DNA from: Porphyrobacter sp. YT40
GTDB lineage: Bacteria > Pseudomonadota > Alphaproteobacteria > Sphingomonadales > Sphingomonadaceae
Length of the DNA stretch: 64,000 nt
Reading direction: 5' to 3'
Assembly (NCBI RefSeq): GCF_006542605.1
Contig: NZ_CP041223.1
Span: 62,001-126,000 of the forward strand
How positions within the stretch are numbered: position 1 is the stretch's first letter; every line of letters starts with the position of its first letter. Positions 42,352 through 51,108 of this stretch are shown in pieces. The notes beneath the pieces were generated by a model. The model did no database searches. It worked only from the letters and a program-made list of their open reading frames with translations, and was not told the origin of the DNA. A program made the position numbers and the translations under genes.

Positions 42352-42666
42352 ATGGAGATTACCGTTACAACGCGCACTGGCGAGCGCGTGACCGTCACAC
42401 CGAATGGCGCAACCACGTTACTGGAAGCGATCCGCGACGCAGGCATCGACGAGTTGCTTGCATTGTGCGGAGGGTGTTGCTCCTGCGCAACCTGCCATAT
42501 CCAGGTCGATGAAGCGTTTCTCGATCGCTTGCCACCCATGAGTACGGATGAGGACGATCTTCTGGACTCGTCCGAGCACCGTTGCTCAAGATCTCGGTTA
42601 TCCTGTCAGTTGACTATCTCTGATGCTCTGGACGGACTTTGCATCACGATTGCGCCGGAAGATTGA
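42352..42666 (+). CDS. [2Fe-2S] ferredoxin (phthalate dioxygenase electron carrier)
   Basis: A 104-residue plant/adrenodoxin-type ferredoxin. Cluster ligands fit C39-x5-C45-x2-C48-x36-C85 in [19 protein letters not shown] and [10 protein letters not shown]. The ATG at 42352 follows AGAGGA; an upstream ATG would add an unlikely tail. It lies 80 bases after the NadC-like gene and before a ferredoxin-reductase fragment, giving a three-component electron chain. Confidence 0.92.
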   Translation: MEITVTTRTGERVTVTPNGATTLLEAIRDAGIDELLALCGGCCSCATCHIQVDEAFLDRLPPMSTDEDDLLDSSEHRCSRSRLSCQLTISDALDGLCITIAPED

Positions 42667-42772
42667 GGGCACTTGAGTTCGCAAAGAGAGCTCAATCAGG
42701 CTCTTGCCGTTAACCGACGGCGTGACAAGCAAAGCACGGCTTATGTAATCCTGTAAGGAAGCTATCTATCCC

Positions 42773-42927
42773 ATGAGCGAGCGGTACGATGTTCTTATTG
42801 TTGGGGCCGGGCATGGGGGAGCTCAAGCCGCGCTCGCGCTGCGCCAGCATAAATATGCGGGAAGTGTGGCACTGCTGGGAGATGAGCCAGATCCGCCATA
42901 TGAACGCCCGCCGCTCTCCAAGGAATA
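42773..42927 (+). pseudogene. FAD-dependent ferredoxin reductase, cut by IS6100
   Basis: The first 51 codons of an oxygenase-coupled NADH-ferredoxin reductase: [20 protein letters not shown] (FAD-binding GxGxxG) and [15 protein letters not shown]. The frame stops with TAG at the start of IS6100 copy 2 (42928). The remaining 350 or so residues are missing from the window. The dioxygenase would need another reductase from the host. Confidence 0.9.
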
Positions 42928-43807
42928 GGCTCTGTTGCAAAGATTGGCGGCAGTCAGAGGTAGGCTGTCGCTCTGCGCCGATCAGGCGGCTGCTGCGAAA
43001 TGGTGGTTGAGCATGCCCATGGCCTCCGTCAGCGCCGAGGGCCCAATGCCAAAAGCTCTCTCCACAAGGCGCACCTCGCCCCTGATGCCGGGCTGCAGGC
43101 ACCAGGGGCGAGCCTGTCCTTTGCGCAGGGCTCGCATGACTTCGAATCCCTTGATCGTGGCATAGGCCGTGGGGATCGATTTGAAACCGCGCACCGGCTT
43201 GATCAGTATCTTGAGCTTTCCGTGATCGGCCTCGATCACGTTATTGAGATACTTCACCTGCCGGTGGGCCGTCTCCCGGTCCAGCTTTCCTTCGCGCTTC
43301 AATTCGGTGATCGCTGCACCATAGCTCGGCGCTTTGTCGGTATTGAGCGTGGCAGGCTTTTCCCAGTGCTTCAGGCCTCGCAGGGCCTTGCCCAGGAACC
43401 GCTTCGCTGCCTTGGCGCTGCGGGTCGGCGACAGGTAGAAATCGATCGTGTCGCCCCGCTTGTCGACTGCCCGGTACAGGTAGGTCCACTTGCCCCGCAC
43501 CTTGACGTAGGTTTCATCCAGGCGCCAGCTCGGATCAAAGCCACGCCGCCAGAACCAGCGCAGCCGCTTCTCCATCTCCGGGGCGTAGCACTGGACCCAG
43601 CGATAGATCGTCGTATGGTCGACCGAAATGCCGCGTTCCGCCAGCATTTCCTCAAGGTCGCGATAGCTGATCGGATAGCGACAATACCAGCGCACCGCCC
43701 ACAGGATCACATCACCCTGGAAATGGCGCCACTTGAAATCCGTCATCGTTCCGTCCGTCCAATCTCCGCCAAGCATGCTCAAGCTTCACGATTTTTGCAA
43801 CAGAGCC
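42928..43807 (-). mobile_element. IS6100 (IS6 family), copy 2
   Basis: 880 bp with the same ends and sequence as copy 1 but inverted. Flanking 8-mers (AAGGAATA left, AGATTTAT right) do not match each other or those of copy 1. It cuts the ferredoxin reductase on one side and an unknown gene on the other. With copy 1 it bounds the 33-kb catabolic segment. Confidence 0.97.
42982..43746 (-). CDS. tnpA: IS6100 transposase
   Basis: 254 residues, identical in translation to the copy at 10765-11529 (start MTDFKWRHFQGDVILWAVRW, DDE residues as there). It is intact and could act on both copies. Confidence 0.96.
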   Translation of the reverse strand: MTDFKWRHFQGDVILWAVRWYCRYPISYRDLEEMLAERGISVDHTTIYRWVQCYAPEMEKRLRWFWRRGFDPSWRLDETYVKVRGKWTYLYRAVDKRGDTIDFYLSPTRSAKAAKRFLGKALRGLKHWEKPATLNTDKAPSYGAAITELKREGKLDRETAHRQVKYLNNVIEADHGKLKILIKPVRGFKSIPTAYATIKGFEVMRALRKGQARPWCLQPGIRGEVRLVERAFGIGPSALTEAMGMLNHHFAAAA

Positions 43808-44301
43808 AGATTTATTGCCCATGTTCCGCCAACCACGCCCGATCGGCCCGGCGGACCAGAGGCGAAACGAGCATCCTCTTTTAGCGTGGCGATCACCTTG
43901 AAAAGATTGCCGACAGGCGGTGAGCCTGTGAGTTTTACCTTTGCCTCCCGCGAAGCCTGTATCGCATGGATCAACATATCCCTCTCATCGGCGCTGAAGC
44001 GCAAGCCGCCACCGCCACGGGCACGGTGGACGCGCCTCGCAGCGGCTCTAAGCGGACCATCCCGAGAGGAAAGCCATGTGAGAACCGCGCCTGCGCGCGG
44101 ATCTTCGGTGAGAAGAACATGGTCCGCATTCTGCCAACCCGAGAACAGCTGACCAGTGTCTCCGGGCCCGGCATCGCGGTTGAACGCCTTCCATGCTATG
44201 TCGATCAGCGCAAGGTCGACGGCCTCGCGAACTAAGGGTGATAGCAAGGGCATTCGTCCATGTAGCAACCCAGCAATCCAGAAGAGATCGGTATCCTCCA
44301 T
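43808..44301 (-). pseudogene. Unknown protein, 3' end cut by IS6100
   Basis: The first 165 or so codons of a protein I do not recognise. It starts MEDTDLFWIAGLLHGRMPLL and includes AARRVHRARGGGGLRFSADE and GSPPVGNLFKVIATLKEDAR before reading into IS6100 and stopping four codons later. No membrane segment or signal peptide is seen. It belongs to the DNA outside the catabolic segment and marks the original backbone on this side. Confidence 0.6.
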
Positions 44302-44364
44302 CAGCACAATTTATGCCAGTAATTCGCAAATCACTAGCATTCTCTCCAACGCTTTTGCGCTCAT

Positions 44365-44389
44365 TTGCTATAATTGCGGTTTATAGCAA
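44365..44389. promoter_or_regulatory. Inverted repeat upstream of the tyrosine recombinase
   Basis: TTGCTATAA (44365-44373) and TTATAGCAA (44381-44389) are perfect 9-bp inverted arms with a 7-bp centre (TTGCGGT). That is the architecture of a tyrosine-recombinase core site and also of a repressor operator. It lies 68 bases before the recombinase start. A related TTGCGATAGC occurs at about 44420. Confidence 0.5.
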
Positions 44390-44456
44390 GTACGGTCTTG
44401 CGGGGCGGGGCACGTTCTTGCGATAGCAGTCCGGCAATCACGAGAAACCCGCACCG

Positions 44457-45701
44457 ATGCCCGAGCGCCCAACTTCCGAAATCATCGTTCACGACCAGTC
44501 GCGCAAGGTGCCGCAACCGCGCGGCAAGGACCAGAAGATCGACCGCGAGCTGCAGGCAGAGCTGCGGATCGCGCAGGCGCTGGCGGCCGGCGCCGACGGC
44601 ACCCTCGAGAATATCAGCCAGGATCACTTCGAAGCCGAGTTCAAGGCGATGGCGCTAAATAGCAAGATCGCGGCCGCGGCCGACCTCGACTGCTATGTCG
44701 ACTGGTGCCTCGCCGAACAACGCGCGGCGTTCCCTGCCGACCCGGTGACGCTGGTGCGCTACATCGAGGCGAAGGTGAAGGCCAAGGCGAAGCCCGCAAC
44801 GATCGTGAGGCGGATATCCAGCATCGCCAAGGCGCATCATATGCTGGGGCTTGAGCCGGAGGGTCCGCGCAACCGCATGGTCCGGCAGACGCTAGTCGCG
44901 ATCAACAAGAAGAAGAACCAGCGCCAGGCGACCGCGATCCGCGTCGGAGAAAACCGCACCGGCACCAGCTCGCCCATCACCATCCAAGCATTACTGGAGT
45001 GCTGCGACAGCACGCTTCGGGGCCTTCGCGATGCAGCCCTTCTCTCAGTCGGCTACTACGGCGGCCTGCGCGTGAGCGAGCTGACCGCGGCCACCGTCGA
45101 GGACCTTGAGGTAGACGTTGATGGCACAGGCACGCTGACCGTGCCCTTCTCCAAGACCGATCAGGAAGGGGAAGGTGCGGAAGTGTGGATGCCGGCCGAT
45201 GCGGTCCGGCGTCTGCGGGCGTGGTTGGAGGCGGCAAAGATCGAGGAAGGGGTGATGTTCAGGCGAATCCATGTCACGCGGAAGAAGGCCAAGGACGCGA
45301 TCGCCCCTCAGGCGTGGGACAGCATTCCTGGGCACACGCGGCACTATCAGGAACGGCTTGAAGGCCAGGCCGCGACGCAGGCGATCACCGTCTACACGGT
45401 CGGCCCCAATCCGCTGACGACGCAAGGGGTCAACGCAATCTACAAGCGCCTGGTTGAGCGCGCGTGGCTCGATGGGTTGATCGAGGTCGGAAAGGACAGC
45501 ATCGACAAGACGCTGAAGGCAATATCCTCGCATTCGCTCAGGGTCGGCCTGACACACGATCTGATCGCTCTGGGCGCCGACGGGGTCGCGATCACGAATG
45601 CGATGCGCTGGACGTCCCCGGGAACCATTTTACGCTACGGAAAGAAGCTGCGCGCGAAATCGAGCGCGACGGCCCGCTTTCTCGGCGGCGAGACAGAATA
45701 G
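44457..45701 (+). CDS. Tyrosine recombinase/integrase
   Basis: A 414-residue site-specific recombinase. The catalytic residues are visible in order: Arg in GYYGGLRVSELTA (about 200), His and Arg in SHSLRVGLTHD (about 361-364), Trp in AMRWTSPG and the nucleophile Tyr in TILRYGKKLR (about 395). The N-terminal 150 residues form the SAM-like core-binding domain (DCYVDWCLAEQRAAFPADPV). Related plasmid-borne recombinases resolve multimers or move gene cassettes. No att duplication was found. Confidence 0.9.
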   Translation: MPERPTSEIIVHDQSRKVPQPRGKDQKIDRELQAELRIAQALAAGADGTLENISQDHFEAEFKAMALNSKIAAAADLDCYVDWCLAEQRAAFPADPVTLVRYIEAKVKAKAKPATIVRRISSIAKAHHMLGLEPEGPRNRMVRQTLVAINKKKNQRQATAIRVGENRTGTSSPITIQALLECCDSTLRGLRDAALLSVGYYGGLRVSELTAATVEDLEVDVDGTGTLTVPFSKTDQEGEGAEVWMPADAVRRLRAWLEAAKIEEGVMFRRIHVTRKKAKDAIAPQAWDSIPGHTRHYQERLEGQAATQAITVYTVGPNPLTTQGVNAIYKRLVERAWLDGLIEVGKDSIDKTLKAISSHSLRVGLTHDLIALGADGVAITNAMRWTSPGTILRYGKKLRAKSSATARFLGGETE

Positions 45702-45791
45702 AACAGGGGTCTGAAATCGAACAAGAAGTCTCGACACTGACATCTTTTTAAGCAAGGTTCTTCGAGAGAAAGTTCCAAGGGGGCGCATTCC

Positions 45792-46001
45792 GTGGAGCAT
45801 TACGCCGATCTGCAGAGGCTGCTCCATGCGGTCCACAAGTATCGTCAGGAAGGCAAACTTCCGGACGATCCTGCAGAGCTGGACAAGGTCTGCGCCCGTG
45901 TTCTCGACTACGATCGTTTCGATGAGACGGCAATCGACTGGAAGCGCATAGCCGAATACGAGAAGGAACTTAACGGCGGCACGTGGCCACGGGACGATTG
46001 A
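45792..46001 (+). CDS. Small unknown protein
   Basis: 69 residues from a GTG preceded by AAGGGGG. It is acidic and helical (YADLQRLLHAVHKYRQEGKL, ARVLDYDRFDETAIDWKRIA). There is no motif I know. It lies 90 bases after the recombinase and 30 before another unknown gene in the same direction. Confidence 0.55.
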   Translation: MEHYADLQRLLHAVHKYRQEGKLPDDPAELDKVCARVLDYDRFDETAIDWKRIAEYEKELNGGTWPRDD

Positions 46002-46031
46002 AGCGCAGGCACAAATTGATATAGTCCCGCG

Positions 46032-46694
46032 ATGGAGCGAGGAGTAAGCCACCTATATCGCGCAGCCATCGAGAAGATGGCAAAAAGCGCAGATCACAAA
46101 GTTGAAAAGCTTCGCAGGGCGATCGCGGGTGGGGAACGACCTTCGCCGTTGCCGGATCCAGAAGCTCTAGCCCGCATCACGAACAACTCCAAGGACTGGG
46201 GCGAGTATGCTTTCGCGGACCTGCGCGGCGCGGGTTTCGTCCGGAATGAACTGCTGCAATTCGACTGGGTCCAGATCGACCCAAGCCGTGTCGGCGATGA
46301 GCTCGCCGCCGTTGCCGGCATTGAAGCTCGGAGCATCATTCGCCTGAGTCTCATGAACTGCGCCAATGCGATGCCGGAGATCGAACGTCGGCTGCAGTCG
46401 TTTGTCCAGGCAGCAGCTGGCGGAAAGCCGCTCGCTTCGCTGCTCGCTCACCAGAAACTGATGTTCGCCGTCGTCGCCGCGACTGGCGAAGTGAACCTGC
46501 TTGAGGAGTACGCTAAGCGGGCGAGCGTGGCACTGGTCTACATCCGTTCGCTTTCACTCGAGCGCGAGGATCTCGAAGGCATGAGTGCCTCTGCACAGGC
46601 CATGGTCTCGAAGCTCTGCGACGGGAATGCAAGAGATTGCGCGGCGGATGCCACATCGATGCGACTCCACCCGCGTCGGCCGGCGCTTGTCTGA
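46032..46694 (+). CDS. Unknown 220-residue protein
   Basis: I do not recognise it. It is soluble and helical, starting ERGVSHLYRAAIEKMAKSAD, with FADLRGAGFVRNELLQFDWV and a C-terminal Arg-rich tail (RLHPRRPALV). It ends 10 bases before the convergent GntR gene. It probably shares a transcript with the 69-residue gene. Confidence 0.6.
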   Translation: MERGVSHLYRAAIEKMAKSADHKVEKLRRAIAGGERPSPLPDPEALARITNNSKDWGEYAFADLRGAGFVRNELLQFDWVQIDPSRVGDELAAVAGIEARSIIRLSLMNCANAMPEIERRLQSFVQAAAGGKPLASLLAHQKLMFAVVAATGEVNLLEEYAKRASVALVYIRSLSLEREDLEGMSASAQAMVSKLCDGNARDCAADATSMRLHPRRPALV

Positions 46695-46704
46695 TTTTGC
46701 GGCG

Positions 46705-47487
46705 TTACAGCGCGTAAGTCATCCGATCGATCTCCGTTACCGGTCGCAGCATCGAAATTGTGGCACGGGCACTGCCTGCATAGGTTGGCATCCCGCTGAT
46801 ATGAGGCTCGATCGCCTGAAATCCACCAACCTTGACCTTTTCCGGGTAAGCCCTCGCCTCCATCTTTTCGATCAGGGTGAAGAGCGAGGAAGCCGTGCTA
46901 TCGAAGAAGAAGCGACACGCCTTTCGGACGCCTTCGAGATCACCCGACCGGGCCGCAGTGAGAAACTTGTCGGCCGCCTCGACGAAGAATCCGGTACGAT
47001 CGGCATAGGCATCGGAGAGCCACAGAAGCCGAAAGAACGCCTGCGGTATGAACTGCTCGACGAGCTGGGCAAGCGTGCTTCTCGGCCCTCCCAGAACGAC
47101 GGTGGTGAGCGCCATTGCGCCGATGAAAAAAGCCTCGTTGTGGACGTCCACGTCCCTTACTCTGGAATCGAGAAACTGCTCGGCCGCGCGCAGCTTCTCT
47201 TCGCCATCGAGCGCGAGGCGCAAGGCTCCGATCTCCACGATCGCACACAAGGCAAGCCGCCACTCCTCGACCTGTTCTTTGGTGAACGTCGATACGACAT
47301 AGGACCGCCCGCGCTTGGTCAGATAGCCGGTCGACCCAATCGCGAGAAGAAGCTGCCGAGCCATGTTGAGGGTCACCCCCAGGTCGGCGACGACATCTTC
47401 CGCGGTCAGCGACGAGCCGCCCGGGAGCTCGCCAAAAAGAATGCGCTCCCGCAGATCGACGAAACTCCGTTCGACTTTAGAATTCAT
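46705..47487 (-). CDS. GntR-family regulator, FCD type
   Basis: A 260-residue regulator. The winged HTH is at residues 8-70 (SFVDLRERILFGELPGGSSL, then TAEDVVADLGVTLNMARQLL). The C-terminal 170 residues are helical as in FCD effector domains, though the metal-binding D-H-H pattern is poorly kept. A perfect palindrome with two FCD-type boxes lies about 95-165 bases upstream, between this gene and a small membrane-protein gene. It probably represses both. Its position at the end of the conjugation operon suggests a role in plasmid physiology. Confidence 0.78.
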   Translation of the reverse strand: MNSKVERSFVDLRERILFGELPGGSSLTAEDVVADLGVTLNMARQLLLAIGSTGYLTKRGRSYVVSTFTKEQVEEWRLALCAIVEIGALRLALDGEEKLRAAEQFLDSRVRDVDVHNEAFFIGAMALTTVVLGGPRSTLAQLVEQFIPQAFFRLLWLSDAYADRTGFFVEAADKFLTAARSGDLEGVRKACRFFFDSTASSLFTLIEKMEARAYPEKVKVGGFQAIEPHISGMPTYAGSARATISMLRPVTEIDRMTYAL

Positions 47488-47578
47488 CCCTCTCGATGCA
47501 CAGTTGGACTCGCACCGCTCCCTCGAAACTTTCGCGCGATCCTTACTGCTTAACCGCCTTGGGGATCAACTGCGGCGA

Positions 47579-47652
47579 TCTCCTAGTTTGACCACAGCAT
47601 TCCGCCAGCAATTGTGTTGGGCGTCCTCAAATGCTATGGTCAAACTAGGAGA
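47579..47652. promoter_or_regulatory. Double FCD/GntR operator palindrome
   Basis: The arms TCTCCTAGTTTGACCA (47579-47594) and TGGTCAAACTAGGAGA (47637-47652) are perfectly complementary. The match continues inward over 7 more bases with one mismatch, to 23-bp arms with a 28-base centre. Each arm contains an 11-mer fitting TNGTNNNACNA (TAGTTTGACCA; TGGTCAAACTA), the consensus of FCD-type GntR proteins. The right arm overlaps the AGGAGA ribosome-binding site of the next gene. Confidence 0.8.
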
Positions 47653-47658
47653 AAGCCA

Positions 47659-47841
47659 GTGCCCGATGATCTTTTCCCGAGAAGCCCAATAAACCCAGGG
47701 GATCCGCTCCATTACGCGTCCGGTCGGCATCTTGCCGACCTCGATGTTGACTATGGGAATGGCGGTTCCGAGGCTTGGAAGAGGTTCTTCTTCTATCTGG
47801 CAGTCCTTCTCATTTCCGGTTTGGTGTTTTCCTTGATCTAA
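47659..47841 (+). CDS. Small single-pass membrane protein beside traG
   Basis: 60 residues from a GTG at 47659, which follows AGGAGA by 6 bases. The N-terminal 40 residues are polar (PDDLFPRSPINPGDPLHYAS), and the C-terminus is one membrane helix (FFFYLAVLLISGLVFSLI). It is convergent with traG, with 3 bases between the stops. Its ribosome-binding site lies within the FCD operator. The function is unknown; small tail-anchored proteins next to traG could act in entry exclusion or mating-pair control (inference). Confidence 0.62.
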   Translation: MPDDLFPRSPINPGDPLHYASGRHLADLDVDYGNGGSEAWKRFFFYLAVLLISGLVFSLI

Positions 47842-47844
47842 GCA

Positions 47845-50800
47845 TCATTGAAACCCAAAGCGGCGCGGATCGACTGGACGACCGTCTTTCCACAATTCGT
47901 AATGCAGGTGCGGCCCGGTCGAACGCCCGGTGCTGCCCACTTGGCCGATCTGCTGCCCTGCCGACACGCTCTGTCCTTCCTCTAGAGGTGACCGCGATTG
48001 CATATGGAAGTACTTGCTTTGCGTGCCGTCCGGATGGTCGATGACGACATAATTGCCAGCTCCGCCAGCCTGGAACTCCACCTTTGACACGACGCCGGCG
48101 CCCCTTGCAATGATCGGGGTACCAGCGGCGGCCGGGATGTCGAGGCCGTTGTGCTGGCGGCGCCCACCGGAGATTGGATCGACCCGCGTTCCCAACCCTG
48201 AACCTGCAGCGCCGGCGACGGGAAGCAGAGGTTGCTGACCTCTCGGCAATTCCACCAGCGATGACGCGCCCGTCCCGGGCTGACCTCCAGAACCGAAGCT
48301 GCCAGTGAACTCATCGATCTTGTCCATCAAGGGCGAGACGATGGGCATGGTACGGCCAAGGCTTGCGTGATTGCGCTCGTCGACGGTCTCACGGAGTGAT
48401 CCAGCGCCGCGATAAGAGTCGACCCCCTCATTCCTGAGCTCTCGCCCGCCGTCGAGGATGCGCTGGTCGCCGTATTCTATTCGCCCACCAACATCGTCAG
48501 CCAAGGCGCCGTCCCGCGAGCTCGGCCGGACATTGACGTCAGGAGCACGACCTTCGAGACGCGCCTGGTTGGCATCGCCCCATGCGCGCACTCCATTGGC
48601 TGATGAAATCGCAGGACCCTCGATCCCGAGGTTGGCAGGGGCGTCGGGGACGATGCCCAGCTCGTCGCGCATCCGGTCGATACGAGAGTCCATATAACGG
48701 CCAAGCATGATGTCGCGGACGCCTTCCTGCTGAGCGCTGGGAGATACCATGTTGGGTCTCCAACCGATATCGCGAAGAACGGCGTTCTCCGGCTTCTGCA
48801 GCTCGTCCTCGGCGTAGCGGACGAACTCCTGAGTCTCGTTGTAGTTGAGGTTGAAGCCGCGGCTTTCTGCGTTGCTGACATCGCGGGAGATACGCCGCCA
48901 GATGTCTTCGGTCTGCGAGGCTTCGAGCGATGCCGAGCGGGAATCGGTGATCGATGCACCAAGCCGCTGAGACAGGCCGCGTGTCTCGGAGTCCTGCGAG
49001 GTGCTGGTCTCGCGCATGAAATCTTCCCGCGCCTGACGAGCCTGAACCGAACTCGTTTGTCGTTCGACATACCCGCGGAGCTCGCTCCAAGCCTGATCGG
49101 TAGTCAGATTCTGCCCGGTTTCAAGCTGGGCGTTTGAAGAAATCTGCGCTGCAATCCTAGCTTGGGCGGGGCTTAAGCGCCCGCCGGGAGTTCCCAAAGC
49201 CGCGTCTGCTGTCCCTGTCATCAATGACAGACGAGAAATGCGCTCTGCGTCAGTTTGAGTCATGCCAAAGCGCGACTGCAAGTCGTTAGACATCGCATTG
49301 GTGGCCTCATACATATTGGTGAGGCTATTGTTGAACCCGGAACCTGTCTGCGTCGACGAAGACGCCGAGCGCTCGGCTGAGTTCAAGAGCTCGGTCGCGG
49401 TGCTGGCGGTCGCGCTCCAAGATTCGGCCGCGCTCTGGCGGGCCTGCTCCACCCTGCCCCAACCTTCCGAGAGCACGCCCCGCGCTTCGGCGGCGAATCC
49501 TGCGGTCCGCGTGGGCCGGAACGCGAGATTTGAGATTGCATCGCTCGTATCGAAGGCGCTGCTACTGTCGGCAAAACCCTTGGTGACGGCGCCATCGGCC
49601 TCTCGATACGACGTGCGCGCCATCCCGCCCTGGTAGTTCGGTGCGGTGTTCCACTGATCCGACTGGCGATTGAACCCGCTCAGGTTCATGAAGTTCTCGT
49701 TGCCGTAGGAGTAGTTTCCGGTGGTCCGCTCGACCGCCGCCGCTTCTGCTGCCGATTGCGCCGGTGCCAGCATCGAGGTCGCCTGAGAGGACACAGCCAT
49801 CGCACCGCGCGCCATGCCGGCGGCAAGGAACGGGATCGACATCATCAGGAAACCGGCGATCGTCGCCGTATCGGCATTGACCGCATCGATGCCGGCCATA
49901 CCTGCCATCGTGATTCCACCCGGCGAGGTCGCATTCAGCGCATCCGACGCCCGGTCCATGATGAACATATGGAGGACGACGTAGAGCGGTCCCCATGCGG
50001 CGAGATAGAAGAAGCCGGTGAAATAGCCCTTCAGCGCGGACACACCAGTTCGCGGAATGAGGAAGAGCGGGAAGATGACCGGAAACATCGCGTAGAACAC
50101 AACGGTCAGCACGATGTTGAGGAGCGGCACCCAAGTCATCGCCTGTTGGGCGATCGAGGTGTAGGTGTTGCGCGCCTGTTCCTGCGCGCGGAGCATGGCG
50201 AAGGTGTCGCCATCGGCCGCCCCGAGATTGGCGCGCGCTTCAAGGAACGCGCTTACGAGCGAGCGCTGGTGGAAGATCTGTTGGGCCGTCTGCGAGCTGC
50301 CGTGGAACTGGTTGGCGATGACCGGCAGGTCCGCGACGAGCTTGGCTCGTGCCGCGGCCGGGGTCAGTCCCGGGAACATCTTGCGGCCCTCTTCCTCGAG
50401 CTGGGTGTCGGCGTAAGTGACGAGGCCCGTCTGCAGGTTGGTATAGCCAGCCTGGCAGGTCACGATGGTCGGAGCACCGGCATCGGGGATCCATTTCATC
50501 CCTCGCGCGAGCGAGCCAGGCCCCATGTCGGTCAGGATGTCGTTGGAGGTCGCGATCGCGTCGAACGATTCGAACCCGAGCAGGATGTCATAGAACAGAC
50601 ACTGCTTGTAGTATTCCTCGAGATTGGCGCTGATGCGGGGATCCCGGATCTTGAACTCGCGTGTCCGGTCCCACAGGCGCGCGCCGTAGATCATACCGTT
50701 GTTGGACATCTGAAGGGAGCCGGGCATCACGAAGACGGTTTCGGCCGTCTCGGTCAGCCAGTCACCCGTCCGCGAGCTGACCGAGGCGATGAGCGCCAGC

Positions 50801-51096
50801 CCTACAGGCACGTTGGCGACCGTCGCGGGGGCAAGACCCGGATTTAGGCGGTCGGTCACCTTGACCGTGGTGGTCGGCACGATAAGCGCGCCGTACATAA
50901 GCGTCGCGCCGAGGAACCAGTTGAGCCAGGCGCGCCAGTTGAGACTGAAGGCCACGACGAGAAGGCTGTAGATCAGGCCCATCACCATGACGACGCGGAT
51001 AAGGGAGCGGAAGCCCCCTCCCCCGGTCCACGCACTGACGGCGTTGAACACGTTGACGATGTACTCGCCGCCGCCGATCGTCCAGATCTCCATCAT
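47845..51096 (-). CDS. traG: TraG mating-pair stabilisation protein fused to an M23 peptidase domain
   Basis: A 1083-residue inner-membrane protein. The N-terminal 480 residues match F-type TraG: membrane segments near residues 32-50 and 58-75, several between 340 and 440, and periplasmic loops. A long hydrophilic, Ser/Ala/Gln-rich middle follows (about 480-950). The C-terminus is a LytM/M23 zinc endopeptidase with all ligands: His982 and Asp986 in QHNGLDIPA, His1031 in KYFHMQS, His1063 and His1065 in PHLHYELW. F-factor TraG lacks this domain. It could open peptidoglycan for the pilus channel. It is the last gene of the operon, 12 bases after traH. Confidence 0.93.
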   Translation of the reverse strand: MMEIWTIGGGEYIVNVFNAVSAWTGGGGFRSLIRVVMVMGLIYSLLVVAFSLNWRAWLNWFLGATLMYGALIVPTTTVKVTDRLNPGLAPATVANVPVGLALIASVSSRTGDWLTETAETVFVMPGSLQMSNNGMIYGARLWDRTREFKIRDPRISANLEEYYKQCLFYDILLGFESFDAIATSNDILTDMGPGSLARGMKWIPDAGAPTIVTCQAGYTNLQTGLVTYADTQLEEEGRKMFPGLTPAAARAKLVADLPVIANQFHGSSQTAQQIFHQRSLVSAFLEARANLGAADGDTFAMLRAQEQARNTYTSIAQQAMTWVPLLNIVLTVVFYAMFPVIFPLFLIPRTGVSALKGYFTGFFYLAAWGPLYVVLHMFIMDRASDALNATSPGGITMAGMAGIDAVNADTATIAGFLMMSIPFLAAGMARGAMAVSSQATSMLAPAQSAAEAAAVERTTGNYSYGNENFMNLSGFNRQSDQWNTAPNYQGGMARTSYREADGAVTKGFADSSSAFDTSDAISNLAFRPTRTAGFAAEARGVLSEGWGRVEQARQSAAESWSATASTATELLNSAERSASSSTQTGSGFNNSLTNMYEATNAMSNDLQSRFGMTQTDAERISRLSLMTGTADAALGTPGGRLSPAQARIAAQISSNAQLETGQNLTTDQAWSELRGYVERQTSSVQARQAREDFMRETSTSQDSETRGLSQRLGASITDSRSASLEASQTEDIWRRISRDVSNAESRGFNLNYNETQEFVRYAEDELQKPENAVLRDIGWRPNMVSPSAQQEGVRDIMLGRYMDSRIDRMRDELGIVPDAPANLGIEGPAISSANGVRAWGDANQARLEGRAPDVNVRPSSRDGALADDVGGRIEYGDQRILDGGRELRNEGVDSYRGAGSLRETVDERNHASLGRTMPIVSPLMDKIDEFTGSFGSGGQPGTGASSLVELPRGQQPLLPVAGAAGSGLGTRVDPISGGRRQHNGLDIPAAAGTPIIARGAGVVSKVEFQAGGAGNYVVIDHPDGTQSKYFHMQSRSPLEEGQSVSAGQQIGQVGSTGRSTGPHLHYELWKDGRPVDPRRFGFQ

Positions 51097-51108
51097 GGCC
51101 TTGGGTCC

